Source: Vibrio syngnathi (GTDB lineage: Bacteria; Pseudomonadota; Gammaproteobacteria; Enterobacterales; Vibrionaceae). Taken from it: a DNA stretch of 64,000 bases. The DNA lies in NCBI RefSeq assembly GCF_002119525.1, contig NZ_CP017916.1, positions 2,480,001-2,544,000 on the forward strand. The letters are read 5' to 3'. The translations under genes were made by a program, and so were the position numbers. Below the pieces are notes generated by a model. That model was not told the origin of the DNA. It searched no databases and saw only the letters and a list, made by a program, of their open reading frames with translations. Of this stretch, positions 45,389 to 54,526 are shown piece by piece; the first letter of the stretch is position 1; the number at the start of each line of letters is the position of its first letter.

Positions 45389-46600
45389 ATGCTTGATATC
45401 AATCACATCCGAGAGCAGTTCCCTGCGCTATCACAAACCATCAATCAACAGTCGTTGATTTATTTAGACAGCGCGGCAACGACACAAAAGCCTCAGGTAG
45501 TTATTGATGCTATTAGCCAATATTACTCCAAGCAAAATGCCAATGTTCACCGTGGTAGTCATAGCTTAACAGCGAACGCGACCAGTCAATTTGAAGCAGC
45601 CAGAGACAAGGTCGCTCAGTTTATTGGCGCGACATCTTCAAAAGAGATTATTTGGACTCGAGGTGCAACCGAAGCACTTAACCTGATTGCACAAACTTAC
45701 GCGAGAAGCACGCTTCAACCTGGCGATGAGATCTTAGTCAGTGAAATGGAGCATCACGCCAACATCGTGCCTTGGCAAATTGTGGCTGAACAAACTGGTG
45801 CTAAAGTCGTGAAAGTACCAATGACATCAGATTGTGACTTTGACGTTGTTGCGTTTGACGCCCTTTTGAATGAACGCACTAAGATTGTTGCTCTGGCTCA
45901 GATAACCAATGTTACGGGTTCTCGCCAGCCCATTGAACAAGTTATCGAGAAAGCACACAAGATGAATGCAATTGTTGTGGTCGATGGCGCGCAAGGTATT
46001 GTTCATGAACCCGTTGATGTTGCGGCTTTAGGTGCGGATTTCTACGTTTTCTCAGGACACAAGCTCTACGCCCCTGCAGGCATCGGTGTACTTTACGGCA
46101 AGCTAGAATTGCTCCAAGCGATGCCTCCTTGGCATGGTGGTGGCAAAATGGTCGAGCGCGTCTCTTTCTCTGGCACTACTTTTTCTGAACTGCCTGGTAA
46201 GTTCGAAGCCGGAACACCAAATGTAGCTGGCGCGATAGCATTAAGCATCGCAATAGAATGGTTGAGTGGTTTTGCACAGCAAGATGTCGAAAATCATATC
46301 CACCAGCTTCAGCACGAGACTTACCTTGCACTCAGTAAGCTGGATGATATTCAGGTATTGGGTTATCACCCCAACGCAAGTGTGATTACTTTTGTGATGG
46401 ATGGCGTTCACCATCAAGATATTGCAACTTTGTTGGATCAACAAGGTATCGCAGTTCGTGCTGGACATCATTGTGCTCACCCATTAATGGATGCACTCAA
46501 TGTCAAAGGGACAGTACGGATCTCATTTGGTATTTATAACAATCTGGATGATGTTGAAAAGCTCATTGCGGCGATAGAAAAAGCCGTTGATATGCTTTAG
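45389..46600 (+). CDS. csdA: Cysteine desulfurase CsdA (group II, SufS-like)
   Basis: A 403-residue PLP enzyme that takes sulfur from cysteine. The start IYLDSAATTQKPQVVIDA, the PLP-lysine block VFSGHKLYAPAGIGV near residue 225, and the persulfide Cys in GHHCAHPLMD near residue 358 are all present. The SufE-type acceptor csdE lies just downstream on the other strand, and tcdA next to it, the same partners as in E. coli, which suggests CsdA and not SufS. Confidence 0.93.
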   Translation: MLDINHIREQFPALSQTINQQSLIYLDSAATTQKPQVVIDAISQYYSKQNANVHRGSHSLTANATSQFEAARDKVAQFIGATSSKEIIWTRGATEALNLIAQTYARSTLQPGDEILVSEMEHHANIVPWQIVAEQTGAKVVKVPMTSDCDFDVVAFDALLNERTKIVALAQITNVTGSRQPIEQVIEKAHKMNAIVVVDGAQGIVHEPVDVAALGADFYVFSGHKLYAPAGIGVLYGKLELLQAMPPWHGGGKMVERVSFSGTTFSELPGKFEAGTPNVAGAIALSIAIEWLSGFAQQDVENHIHQLQHETYLALSKLDDIQVLGYHPNASVITFVMDGVHHQDIATLLDQQGIAVRAGHHCAHPLMDALNVKGTVRISFGIYNNLDDVEKLIAAIEKAVDML

Positions 46601-46626
46601 GAAGTGGCGAGACTGAGTTAGAAATT

Positions 46627-46937
46627 GTCATTCCAAAACTGAGGAACGAAGTATCTGGAATCTCAAATAGCAAAGCATCCAAACGAGATTCCCTATTACG
46701 CTCCTTCGTCGCTTTAGGGAATGACGAAACGCAGTAAGAAACCTTCACTCCAGAACTGACGAAACACAATGAGAAATCGTCATTCCAGAACTGAGGAACG
46801 AAGTATCTGGAATCTCTAACAGTAATGCTATCCAAAAACGAGATTCCCTACTACGCTCCTTCGTCGCTTTAGGGAATGACGAAATACAGTTAGAAATCGT
46901 CATTCCAGAACTGAGGAACGAAGTATCTGGAATCTCT
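46627..46937. repeat. Tandem array of double-hairpin repeats between csdA and csdE
   Basis: Two full copies (46627-46725 and 46779-46880), one left-half copy (46899-46937), and a decayed fragment (about 46733-46778). Each full copy is bounded by GTCATTCC and GGAATGAC and consists of two hairpins: one with arms ATTCCAGA and TCTGGAAT, and one with arms ATTCCCTA and TTAGGGAAT. The second hairpin is roughly the inverted copy of the first, and the loops share the complementary ACGAAG / CTTCGT. Copies are separated by about 120-150 bases. It resembles the paired REP/BIME organisation and lies between two converging genes. Confidence 0.85.
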
Positions 46938-46970
46938 CTAAAGCACTACGATAAAAATGTGTGGAGACAA

Positions 46971-47402
46971 TTACGATTTAGCGAGGTTCTTGATTTGCTC
47001 AACAATCGCTTTTAATCCATTACCGCGAGATGGGCTTAGATGGGTAATTAAACCGATTTGTTCAAAGTATCCATCGATATCGAACGCTTGAATCTGCTCT
47101 GATGTTTTACCGTCGTACGCAGCCATCACTAAAGCAATAAGACCACGCACGATACGCGCATCAGAATCCGCACAAAAGTGCCAAATACCGTCGATATTTT
47201 GAGAAACTAACCACACTTGGCTTTCACAGCCAGAGACAATCACCTGCTCACTTTTCAGTTCATCAGGCATAGTTGGCAGTTTCTTACCCCATTGAATCAC
47301 TTGGCGATAACGATCTTCCCAACCGTTAAATGTCTGCATTTTCGCGACAATATCATCACTGGTAATTTCAGTACCAAATGGAGAGCTTGGGAATGACATC
47401 AT
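46971..47402 (-). CDS. csdE: SufE-family sulfur acceptor CsdE
   Basis: A 143-residue cytosolic protein that accepts the persulfide from CsdA. The acceptor cysteine is in VIVSGCESQVWL near residue 58, as in E. coli CsdE Cys61. The motif YRQVIQWGKKLPTMP and HLSPSRGNGL are typical of SufE/CsdE. A TTG at 47414 is in frame, but the ATG at 47402 or the one just after is a better start. It faces csdA across the repeat array and lies downstream of tcdA on the same strand. Confidence 0.9.
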   Translation of the reverse strand: MMSFPSSPFGTEITSDDIVAKMQTFNGWEDRYRQVIQWGKKLPTMPDELKSEQVIVSGCESQVWLVSQNIDGIWHFCADSDARIVRGLIALVMAAYDGKTSEQIQAFDIDGYFEQIGLITHLSPSRGNGLKAIVEQIKNLAKS

Positions 47403-47475
47403 TTTAATATCCAATAGATTATGACTAAATGTACAGGTGACAAAGGTTTAGTGTTGTAAAGCAGATAATAGAGAA

Positions 47476-48285
47476 CTACTTAGCGTGCTTTTGAATCAAC
47501 TTTTCGACAATACGCGAAACAGCCACAAAACCAAATGTAGCCGTTACAACCGTTGCCGCACCAAAACCCGTCGCACAGTCCATGCGTTTTGGACCTTCCG
47601 CTGTTGCTTTCGCAGCACATACACTGCCGTCGGCTTGAGGGTATTTCAGTTGCTCAGTCGAGAACACACAATCGATACCAAACTTACGCGCTGGGTTCTT
47701 AGGGAAATTATGATGACGACGCAAAGTGTCTTTTAGTTTCTTCGCGAGCGGATCTTGAATCGTCTTGGTCAGATCAGCCACTTTGATTTGAGTCGGATCG
47801 ATTTGGCCACCAGCACCACCGGTAGTGATCACCTTAATTTTGTTGCTACGGCAATACGCAAGCAATGAAGCCTTAGCTTTCATGCTATCAATCGCATCCA
47901 ACACAAAATCGAACTCTTTCGATAGGTATTCAGCCTGATTATCTGGGCCAATAAAATCGTCAATCAGGTTCACTTTACACTCAGGGTTAATCAGTTTGAC
48001 GCGCTCCGCCATCACTTCGATTTTGCTCTTACCAACCGTGCCAGACATAGCATGGATCTGACGGTTGATGTTAGTCACGCACACATCATCCATATCGATC
48101 AAAGTCAGCTCACCTAAACCGGTACGAGCAAGCGCTTCAACCGCCCATGAACCGACACCGCCAATACCGATCACACACACGTGTGCTGCTCTAAGTATGT
48201 CGACTTCACTATTGCCATATAAGCGACGAGTGCCACCAAATCGTTGGTCATAGTTTTCTGAAGCTGGAGTGGTCAATTCACGCAT
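47476..48285 (-). CDS. tcdA: tRNA threonylcarbamoyladenosine dehydratase
   Basis: A 269-residue E1-like enzyme (CsdL/YgdL) that uses ATP to cyclise t6A to ct6A at tRNA position 37. The nucleotide site is CVIGIGGVGSWAVEALARTG near residue 36, then LIDMDDVCVTNINRQ. The helical GFGAATVVTATFGFVA near the C-terminus may be membrane-associated. Its start is the ATG at 48285 (MRELTTPASENYDQRFGG); a TTG at 48297 is also in frame. CsdA and CsdE supply sulfur-relay partners in E. coli, explaining the grouping. Confidence 0.93.
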   Translation of the reverse strand: MRELTTPASENYDQRFGGTRRLYGNSEVDILRAAHVCVIGIGGVGSWAVEALARTGLGELTLIDMDDVCVTNINRQIHAMSGTVGKSKIEVMAERVKLINPECKVNLIDDFIGPDNQAEYLSKEFDFVLDAIDSMKAKASLLAYCRSNKIKVITTGGAGGQIDPTQIKVADLTKTIQDPLAKKLKDTLRRHHNFPKNPARKFGIDCVFSTEQLKYPQADGSVCAAKATAEGPKRMDCATGFGAATVVTATFGFVAVSRIVEKLIQKHAK

Positions 48286-48308
48286 TGTTGCCGCCAATTT
48301 ATTTCTGA

Positions 48309-48341
48309 GAAAAAGAAAAGAGTGCGTTTTATACGCACTCT
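48309..48341 (-). terminator. Terminator after mltA
   Basis: A 10-bp stem (48317-48326 with 48332-48341) and on the minus strand T4-C-T5. It separates mltA from tcdA. Confidence 0.85.
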
Positions 48342-48398
48342 TGAATTAAAAGTCTAGGGGATTAGCGATTCGCTTTCAATGCCCTATTTTATTGCCGC

Positions 48399-49502
48399 TT
48401 ACTCGACCTTTTCAGGTGGTAAAGCCCAAGGCGCTTCGGTTGCGCTGCCATCTAGACCCAGCTTCCACACCCGACCAAAATGCTTGTAATGACCCGCTTC
48501 AGTACCTGCTCGTGGGCCCATGCCATGGTAGAGATCCAAATGGTTTTGCTTAACCGCACCACCGGTATCTAAAACCAATAGCAGTCTTAGTTGGTGCGCG
48601 CCGCTCCAAGTACCATCAGCATTCAGTAACGGAACCTCAGCCAGGATAGGTGTTCCCATTGGTAAGATAGAGCGATCGCCCGCTACCGCCGCCATCGGTA
48701 ATAAAGGAATGCCAGCACTTCCCATTACGGATAGATCATCTCTCGCGCTAAAGAAGACGAAAGATGGGTTTTGCTCAAGCAGTTCTTTTACCACTTCAGG
48801 ATCGTTTGCCAAGACCCACTCTTTAATAGCTTTCAATGACATTTTTTCGCGTGGCACTAAACCTCGCTCGATCAAAACACGGCCGATACTCACGTAAGCT
48901 TTGTTGTTCTTACCCGCGTATGCAAAATATTGCAGCGTGTCATCATCTCCGAAATGCACAAAGCCGCTGCCCTGTACTTCCATCATAAATGGGTCGATAC
49001 GGTTTGCAGAGTAACCTAACTCAAGACCTTGGCCTTCTAATGCTCCGTTGTAGATCTCTTCGCGTGTAGGACACTCTTTATCACACTCTGGAAGCCCATA
49101 AACAGGGAATCGATATTCTTCGTTTGCTTCATGTCGCAATTCCATTACAGGAGAAAAGTAGCCCGTAAACAAAACATTGCCTTGCTTATCGCCACCACCT
49201 AATTGAGCTGTTTGAACGCCAAAATTAGCGAGTTCACTCGGCTCTCCACTCAGCACCGCCCATTCATTGAGTTGCTGATAAAGCGGCTCATAGATTTTAG
49301 CCATCGAAGGGGATTTAGAAACCACCATCTCAGCTTGCTCTGCAAATGCGGTGTAGTCTCTTGGTTTATTAGATTCAACCAAATCGACCTTATTTAAGGT
49401 TCGGGGAAATTCACCATCAAGGTGTTGTTGGGCAAGATCAGTGGGTTGAGCACAGCCAAATAAGAAAGAGGCAGCAACAAAGGGAAGCCATTTTTTAATC
49501 AC
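48399..49502 (-). CDS. mltA: Membrane-bound lytic murein transglycosylase A
   Basis: A 367-residue outer-membrane lipoprotein that cuts the glycan chains of peptidoglycan to 1,6-anhydro-muropeptides. The signal IKKWLPFVAASFLFGC ends in a lipobox. The MltA domain has FTGYFSPVMELR and the VQGSGFVHFGD region; the 3D-fold end carries the catalytic Asp in LLLVLDTGGAVKQNHLDLY. I take the GTG at 49502 as start because AGGA lies about eight bases upstream; ATGs further up (49541, 49511) remain possible. AmpG, also in this window, takes up the product. Confidence 0.92.
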   Translation of the reverse strand: MIKKWLPFVAASFLFGCAQPTDLAQQHLDGEFPRTLNKVDLVESNKPRDYTAFAEQAEMVVSKSPSMAKIYEPLYQQLNEWAVLSGEPSELANFGVQTAQLGGGDKQGNVLFTGYFSPVMELRHEANEEYRFPVYGLPECDKECPTREEIYNGALEGQGLELGYSANRIDPFMMEVQGSGFVHFGDDDTLQYFAYAGKNNKAYVSIGRVLIERGLVPREKMSLKAIKEWVLANDPEVVKELLEQNPSFVFFSARDDLSVMGSAGIPLLPMAAVAGDRSILPMGTPILAEVPLLNADGTWSGAHQLRLLLVLDTGGAVKQNHLDLYHGMGPRAGTEAGHYKHFGRVWKLGLDGSATEAPWALPPEKVE

Positions 49503-49585
49503 AAGAGTCATCCTAAATATTCTATGCATCGAGGATGACAAAAACGATCAGATAACACAATCTTAGATTGTAAATGTTTACAATA

Positions 49586-49747
49586 ATACCAATCACAGTA
49601 AGTAAGTGATTCAAAATAGCGTAGGAAAAAATCTTGAGAACAAGGCAGATCTTTTTGATAAGTAGTTATTCTACAATCAAAAATTCTAACGAAGTTATCG
49701 AGTTTTTTAACAAGCTAGGGTGACCAATTATTTACTACGATTGGTAT
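49586..49747. mobile_element. MITE-like element, about 160 bp
   Basis: ATACCAATC at the left end and GATTGGTAT at the right are perfect inverted ends, and similarity continues imperfectly for about 25 bases (CAGTAAGTAAGTGATTCA against the complement GTAGTAAATAATTGGTCA). There is no coding capacity and the interior is AT-rich. TA borders both ends. The outer TACCAAT is the same as in the IS630-family element at 1767-2877, suggesting that a transposase of this type moves it. It sits 9 bases after the stop of the DUF2850 gene. Confidence 0.75.
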
Positions 49748-49755
49748 AAGATAAC

Positions 49756-50244
49756 CTATCGAACTGAGTTATCGATACGACCTTTAAGGCGAAAGACTGG
49801 ATTATAGTGATTATCCGATACAAGCATCATTTCTGTCTTATCAGAATTCGTTAGGCGAAAGTGATACGCTTTATTACCAGTCTTATATTCGAAGTACTTG
49901 CCATCAAAATCAAAATGAGTCGACACAATAGAGCCTCGCACTGACACACCATTTTCACTCAACATAAACTCATCTGCAGCATAACGAGCAACATCTTGCT
50001 CTACCCAAGTACCATATATCTCACTATTGGGCGTTATCGCATCTTGCACTCTATAAAACACATCGGCAAACAAGGAAGCGACGGCAAACGAACCCACCAA
50101 AGCTAAAACCATTAAACTGCGTTCAATGACCTTACGTCTCAATTTAGGTTTGTTGCGCTGCTCTGTTCCACTGTAGAGACCTCTAGCGATCTCATCAATC
50201 TTACTCTTTCTTGCTGGATTTTTTTGCATTCGTTTACGACTCAT
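49756..50244 (-). CDS. DUF2850 family membrane-anchored protein
   Basis: A 162-residue protein: a basic cytoplasmic N-terminus (RKRMQKNPARKSK, then KPKLRRKVIERS), one membrane helix (LMVLALVGSFAVASLFADV), and a periplasmic beta-rich domain (IYGTWVEQDVARYAADEF...). This fits DUF2850, a family I know from Vibrio, of unknown function. A GTG at 50268 is in frame; I take the ATG at 50244. It is divergent from argA. The MITE ends just after its stop and may have removed or supplied its terminator. Confidence 0.75.
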   Translation of the reverse strand: MSRKRMQKNPARKSKIDEIARGLYSGTEQRNKPKLRRKVIERSLMVLALVGSFAVASLFADVFYRVQDAITPNSEIYGTWVEQDVARYAADEFMLSENGVSVRGSIVSTHFDFDGKYFEYKTGNKAYHFRLTNSDKTEMMLVSDNHYNPVFRLKGRIDNSVR

Positions 50245-50338
50245 AAGGATGCTGTACGCATTGTACACTGAGACAGTTTATAAAACGAAGCCTAGATGAG
50301 AATAGTTTGCGCTTCATTCCAAAAAGGTGTTGTTCACA

Positions 50339-50377
50339 TTTGAATTTAAATGCTAAATTAACGAATAAATAAACAAA
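50339..50377 (+). promoter_or_regulatory. Pair of ARG-box-like sites upstream of argA
   Basis: Two 18-base AT-rich sites (50339-50356, a good fit to the ArgR consensus, and 50360-50377, weaker) separated by three bases, the usual spacing. They end 13 bases before the argA start, where ArgR would block transcription. Confidence 0.55.
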
Positions 50378-50390
50378 CAAGGCTTATTCT

Positions 50391-51728
50391 GTGAAATTAA
50401 GAAGTACGGCGCTAGTCAAAGGCTTTAGGCAATCGACCCCTTATGTAAATGCTCACCGTGGGAAAACCATGGTCATTATGCTGGGAGGTGAAGCCGTTGC
50501 CGATAGAAACTTTGGTAATATTATTAATGATATAGCCCTACTTCATAGCCTTGGGGTTAAGATTGTTCTCGTTCATGGGGCAAGACCACAGATCAATCAA
50601 CTGTTAGAAAAACAAGATTGTCATACGCCTTACCATAAAAATATTAGAGTCACAGATGAATATTCTTTAGGTGTAGCGATGCAAGCGGCTGGGCAACTGC
50701 AACTTGCGATCACCGCTCGCCTTTCAATGAGTTTGAACAACACCCCAATGGCAGGAACTCAACTCAATGTGATGAGTGGTAACTTCATTACCGCTCAACC
50801 CTTAGGCGTCGATGATGGCACGGATTACTGCCACAGCGGACGCATTCGTCGAATAGACATCGAAGGGATCAATCGCACCCTTGACCAAGGTTCCATCGTC
50901 CTTCTTGGGCCTATTGCCAGTTCAGTCACCGGCGAAAGCTTCAACCTGCTTTCGGAAGAGGTTGCGACACAAGTAGCTATCCGTTTAAAAGCCGACAAAC
51001 TGATTGGCTTTTGTTCGGAGCAAGGGGTAACCGACGAAAATGGTAATGTACTCGCCGAACTCTTCCCTAAAGACGCTAAGCAAATTCTTGAACGCTTAAC
51101 GGAATCTCAGAACCCTGCCGAAGACATGAGTACCGGAACACTGCGTTTCTTAAAAGGAGCGATCTCAGCTTGCCGAGCAGGCGTGCCTCGTTGTCACTTA
51201 ATCAGCTACAAAGTCGATGGCGCATTGATCCAAGAACTGTTCTCTTTTGATGGTATTGGCACCCAAGTGGTCATGGCAAGTGCCGAGCAAGTAAGACAAG
51301 CTCAGATTGATGATATCGGTGGCATCTTTGACCTCATTCGTCCACTGGAAGAACAAGGCATCTTAGTTCGCCGTTCAAGAGAGCAGTTAGAGCAAGAGAT
51401 CTATCGCTTTACCATTATCGAAAAAGACGGCTTAATTATTGGTTGCGCTGCGCTATACGCGTATCCAGAAGACCACATGGCAGAGATGGCCTGTGTTGCT
51501 ATCCACCCAGACTATCGCGATGGAAACCGTGGCCAGTTACTGCTGGATTACATGCGCCATCAATCAAAATCTCGTGATATCGACCAGATCTTTGTTCTTA
51601 CCACACACAGCCTGCATTGGTTCCGAGAACAGGGTTTTTACGAGATAGGTGTTGACGAATTACCGATGGAAAAACAGGGTCTATACAACTATCAGAGAAA
51701 CTCAAAGATCTTAGCGTTAAATGTGTAA
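50391..51728 (+). CDS. argA: Amino-acid N-acetyltransferase (N-acetylglutamate synthase)
   Basis: A 445-residue cytosolic enzyme that acetylates glutamate, the first step of arginine synthesis. The N-terminal amino-acid-kinase-like domain ([32 protein letters not shown]) binds arginine as feedback inhibitor. The C-terminal GNAT domain (from about residue 300) has [21 protein letters not shown], the acetyl-CoA loop. Length matches E. coli ArgA (443). The start codon is GTG. The upstream ARG boxes support ArgR repression. Confidence 0.96.
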   Translation: MKLRSTALVKGFRQSTPYVNAHRGKTMVIMLGGEAVADRNFGNIINDIALLHSLGVKIVLVHGARPQINQLLEKQDCHTPYHKNIRVTDEYSLGVAMQAAGQLQLAITARLSMSLNNTPMAGTQLNVMSGNFITAQPLGVDDGTDYCHSGRIRRIDIEGINRTLDQGSIVLLGPIASSVTGESFNLLSEEVATQVAIRLKADKLIGFCSEQGVTDENGNVLAELFPKDAKQILERLTESQNPAEDMSTGTLRFLKGAISACRAGVPRCHLISYKVDGALIQELFSFDGIGTQVVMASAEQVRQAQIDDIGGIFDLIRPLEEQGILVRRSREQLEQEIYRFTIIEKDGLIIGCAALYAYPEDHMAEMACVAIHPDYRDGNRGQLLLDYMRHQSKSRDIDQIFVLTTHSLHWFREQGFYEIGVDELPMEKQGLYNYQRNSKILALNV

Positions 51729-51883
51729 ATAAAGTTTTGGACTAAAATCTCACTTCAAAAGGAAAATAATTGCAAATGCAATCGTTTTCTATATGAAATT
51801 TATTAAGTATGCACTTTCACTCACACTGATTATTGTATAGAATTTAAGCGCTTTAATAATGTTAACAAATGTTTTTATAGGAA

Positions 51884-51925
51884 TTGCCATCTCGATAGTC
51901 ATATCGAACCATTGAGATGGTAACT
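51884..51925 (+). promoter_or_regulatory. Inverted-repeat leader upstream of the small gene
   Basis: CCATCTC and GAGATGG pair around an inner TCGAT/ATCGA palindrome. It lies about 90 bases upstream of the small gene at 52011 and could be a folded 5' leader. Confidence 0.35.
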
Positions 51926-52010
51926 GCACGGATTGCTATACCCGTTAACGGTCAGCACGCTAGCAGTAGCTCTGCTCGTTAGTATAAACAGCAAAAAGAG
52001 CAACATTGAT

Positions 52011-52202
52011 ATGAGAACCATTGTTTGTAACTCGCTGCAAAGTTTTTGGGATATGGCTGATAACCAATTCTTAGAAGGGTTAGACGTACACTGCGTGTTC
52101 CCTGTGAGCGAGAACCTCAAAGAGTTTATTTTGAATTGCCAAGCAAAGTACAAGATAAACCATATATCGTTTACTCGAGCGTTTTTAGGCACGGATTCCT
52201 AA
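52011..52202 (+). CDS. Small hypothetical protein, 63 residues
   Basis: The protein starts MRTIVCNSLQSFWDMADN and contains EGLDVHCVFPVSENLKEFILNC with two or three cysteines; no membrane segment. The frame extends upstream to a TTG at 51933, which would add a hydrophobic segment, so a longer membrane form is possible. I do not recognise it. A hairpin terminator follows directly, which supports it being a real gene. Confidence 0.5.
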   Translation: MRTIVCNSLQSFWDMADNQFLEGLDVHCVFPVSENLKEFILNCQAKYKINHISFTRAFLGTDS

Positions 52203-52210
52203 TAACGTTC

Positions 52211-52236
52211 AAAGCAACCAGGGATGGTTGCTTTGT
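52211..52236 (+). terminator. Terminator-like hairpin after the small gene
   Basis: A perfect 10-bp stem (52211-52220 with 52225-52234) and a four-base loop; the T run is short. Confidence 0.65.
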
Positions 52237-52303
52237 GTATACGATTTACCCTGCAATTTCGTCGTTTTACTTCCAGCAACACCTTCGCTAAAACCACTGT
52301 CTG

Positions 52304-54526
52304 TTAGCTGGTTAAGCGACTTCCTAAACCACTCACTCGATCTGTTTTCACCTTAATACCACGCTTCAATACATTGGTATCACAGAACATCATCAGTCGT
52401 TTCTTGGCACGCGTAATACCCGTATAGATAAGCTCTCGCGTTAGAATTGGGCTGAAATCTGGCGGTAAGATCATCAAAGTCAGATCAAATTCACTACCTT
52501 GAGATTTGTGTATCGTCATCGCATAGGCGGTTTCATGATCAGGCACTCGACTTGGTAGTACGGCTTTTACGCTGCCATCGGGCAATTCAAAATATACCTT
52601 TAATCGAGGGGCTGAGTTATCGTCAGTTGAAGAAGAGCTACTTGCATCAGCCTCAAGCATACAGATACCAATATCACCATTGTATAAGCCCAAGCCATGA
52701 TCATTGCGCGTTACCATTACTGGTCGCCCGTGATACCACAATTCATCGTTGTGCGGGTTCACCAAACGTCTTGCGGCAAGTGCCCTTTCGATTCTGTGGT
52801 TGAGGCCTTTAACACCAAAATCTCCTTCACGAATAGAACACAGCAATCGACATTGGCTGAACAAGTCGAGCACCGATTTGGCTCTCGCTTCTTGAGTTTC
52901 TAACTCTTCCAACGGCACATTCATTCGGTTGAGATACCCACCATACTCATTGACTAAAGTACGCAGCATCAAGTTATAGCTGTCACTCGATAGGGGATGA
53001 TTTTCGATATCCGTAAACCCTTTAGCAAACACTTGATCGACCTGATTCGCAGACCCGTTATTGATCGCTTTTGCCAACTGTCCGATACCTGAACGCGCAT
53101 CGAAACGGTAACTCTTCTGCAGCATACACAAACTATCTGCAATTGCCGGAGGATTAATCGAGCCTGTTTTGACTTGTCTTGGTTTAGAAATCGCATCAAA
53201 GCCTGTCATTTCCGCAATCAAGTTACCTTGCGCGCTGCTGTAACCGGCAGAATTAAACGAGCAGATATCGCCTAACACTGCACCCGCCTCAACAGAAGCG
53301 AGCTGATCTTTATCACCAAGTAGAATCAGCCTTGCGTGTTCAGGAAGTGCATCCACCAGCTTATACATCATCGACAGATCGACCATCGAAGCTTCATCCA
53401 CCACCAAGATATCAAGGTGAAGTGGATTGCGTCGGTTGTGCCTAAATTCCGCTCGATTAGGAATCGCGCCAAGCAATCTGTGTAAAGTGCTCGATTCCGT
53501 TGGTATGTTGGCTTTTACTTCAGGCGCTAAAGGCAGTTGCTCAATCGCTTTACCAATCGATTCAGTTAAACGCGCGGCCGCTTTACCTGTCGGTGCCACC
53601 AGCTTGATCGTCGGTGTTTTACCTTGGCTGAGCGATTGCTCGACCATCGCCGAAAGCAACTTAGTTACCGTGGTGGTTTTACCGGTACCCGGTCCACCAG
53701 AAATCACCGCGAAGCGACGACTTAACGCCACCGCAGCCGCGACCTTTTGCCAATTCAAACAGACAGATAACGGCACTAGACTATCCAGCACATCTAAATC
53801 GGTCACTTGTTTTGCTTGAACAATCGCTTGATCGATAGAACCCCAATCCAAAGCCTGTTCATCGACAATATCTAGATGGTCACACACTAACTGCTGACGT
53901 AATACCTGAGAGGTTTGTTGGTTTGCTTCAGCCTTGGCTAATGCGTTAAACAGGAAGTGATAACTACGTGCAAAAAGCTGATTGAGCGTTTCAGTCAATG
54001 CCTTCTTCTGCTCAATATTGAACTCTACTGGCTTACTTAAACGGTTTAACGTTTCAGCCAACACAACTTCATAGTTCCAATAACGCTGTAAGTAGACACG
54101 CTGTCCATCAAACATTAGCGGCTTAACGCAGTCATTCGTTGTTCCAACTAGGTTAGATGATTGCAGAACAGTCACCCAATCAATACCCAACAGTTTTTGG
54201 TTCAATTGCAGTGCCGTTTCACCGTACAACCCAAGTAACTGAGCTAGATCTGCCGTTTGCTCAAGGTCTGCCGTATGTAGCTGTATAAGCTGAGTACAAA
54301 TATGCCCCTTGCCTAGTTCATGGCTCACCACCCCAGCGAGAAAACCGACCTCTTGAGAATGACTCGTCGCTTGCTGAGAAATAAAACGGGCAAACTGATA
54401 ATCCAGCTGACGAATTGAGCCCTTATCAGCGAGGAACTTTAATACATCCATGAGTTGCTCAGGGATAAGTGAAACTGGCTTAACTGAGTTCACTGTCTCT
54501 GTGCTGATATTAGTGGTCGTTGTCAT
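52304..54526 (-). CDS. recD: Exodeoxyribonuclease V alpha subunit
   Basis: A 740-residue 5'-3' helicase of RecBCD, which processes double-strand breaks and degrades foreign DNA. Walker A is VISGGPGTGKTTTVTKLL near residue 279, motif II VVDEASMVDLSM, and the late motif MTIHKSQGSEFDLTLMILP with YTGITRAKKRLM. It is longer than E. coli RecD (608) because of N-terminal and central insertions. Its start overlaps the recB stop (TAATG), so translation is coupled. Confidence 0.96.
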   Translation of the reverse strand: MTTTTNISTETVNSVKPVSLIPEQLMDVLKFLADKGSIRQLDYQFARFISQQATSHSQEVGFLAGVVSHELGKGHICTQLIQLHTADLEQTADLAQLLGLYGETALQLNQKLLGIDWVTVLQSSNLVGTTNDCVKPLMFDGQRVYLQRYWNYEVVLAETLNRLSKPVEFNIEQKKALTETLNQLFARSYHFLFNALAKAEANQQTSQVLRQQLVCDHLDIVDEQALDWGSIDQAIVQAKQVTDLDVLDSLVPLSVCLNWQKVAAAVALSRRFAVISGGPGTGKTTTVTKLLSAMVEQSLSQGKTPTIKLVAPTGKAAARLTESIGKAIEQLPLAPEVKANIPTESSTLHRLLGAIPNRAEFRHNRRNPLHLDILVVDEASMVDLSMMYKLVDALPEHARLILLGDKDQLASVEAGAVLGDICSFNSAGYSSAQGNLIAEMTGFDAISKPRQVKTGSINPPAIADSLCMLQKSYRFDARSGIGQLAKAINNGSANQVDQVFAKGFTDIENHPLSSDSYNLMLRTLVNEYGGYLNRMNVPLEELETQEARAKSVLDLFSQCRLLCSIREGDFGVKGLNHRIERALAARRLVNPHNDELWYHGRPVMVTRNDHGLGLYNGDIGICMLEADASSSSSTDDNSAPRLKVYFELPDGSVKAVLPSRVPDHETAYAMTIHKSQGSEFDLTLMILPPDFSPILTRELIYTGITRAKKRLMMFCDTNVLKRGIKVKTDRVSGLGSRLTS

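Noticed and set aside
46563-46835. Minus-strand ORF of 90 codons over the repeat array
   Set aside because: It is built from the repeat units and repeats its own residues; not a gene.
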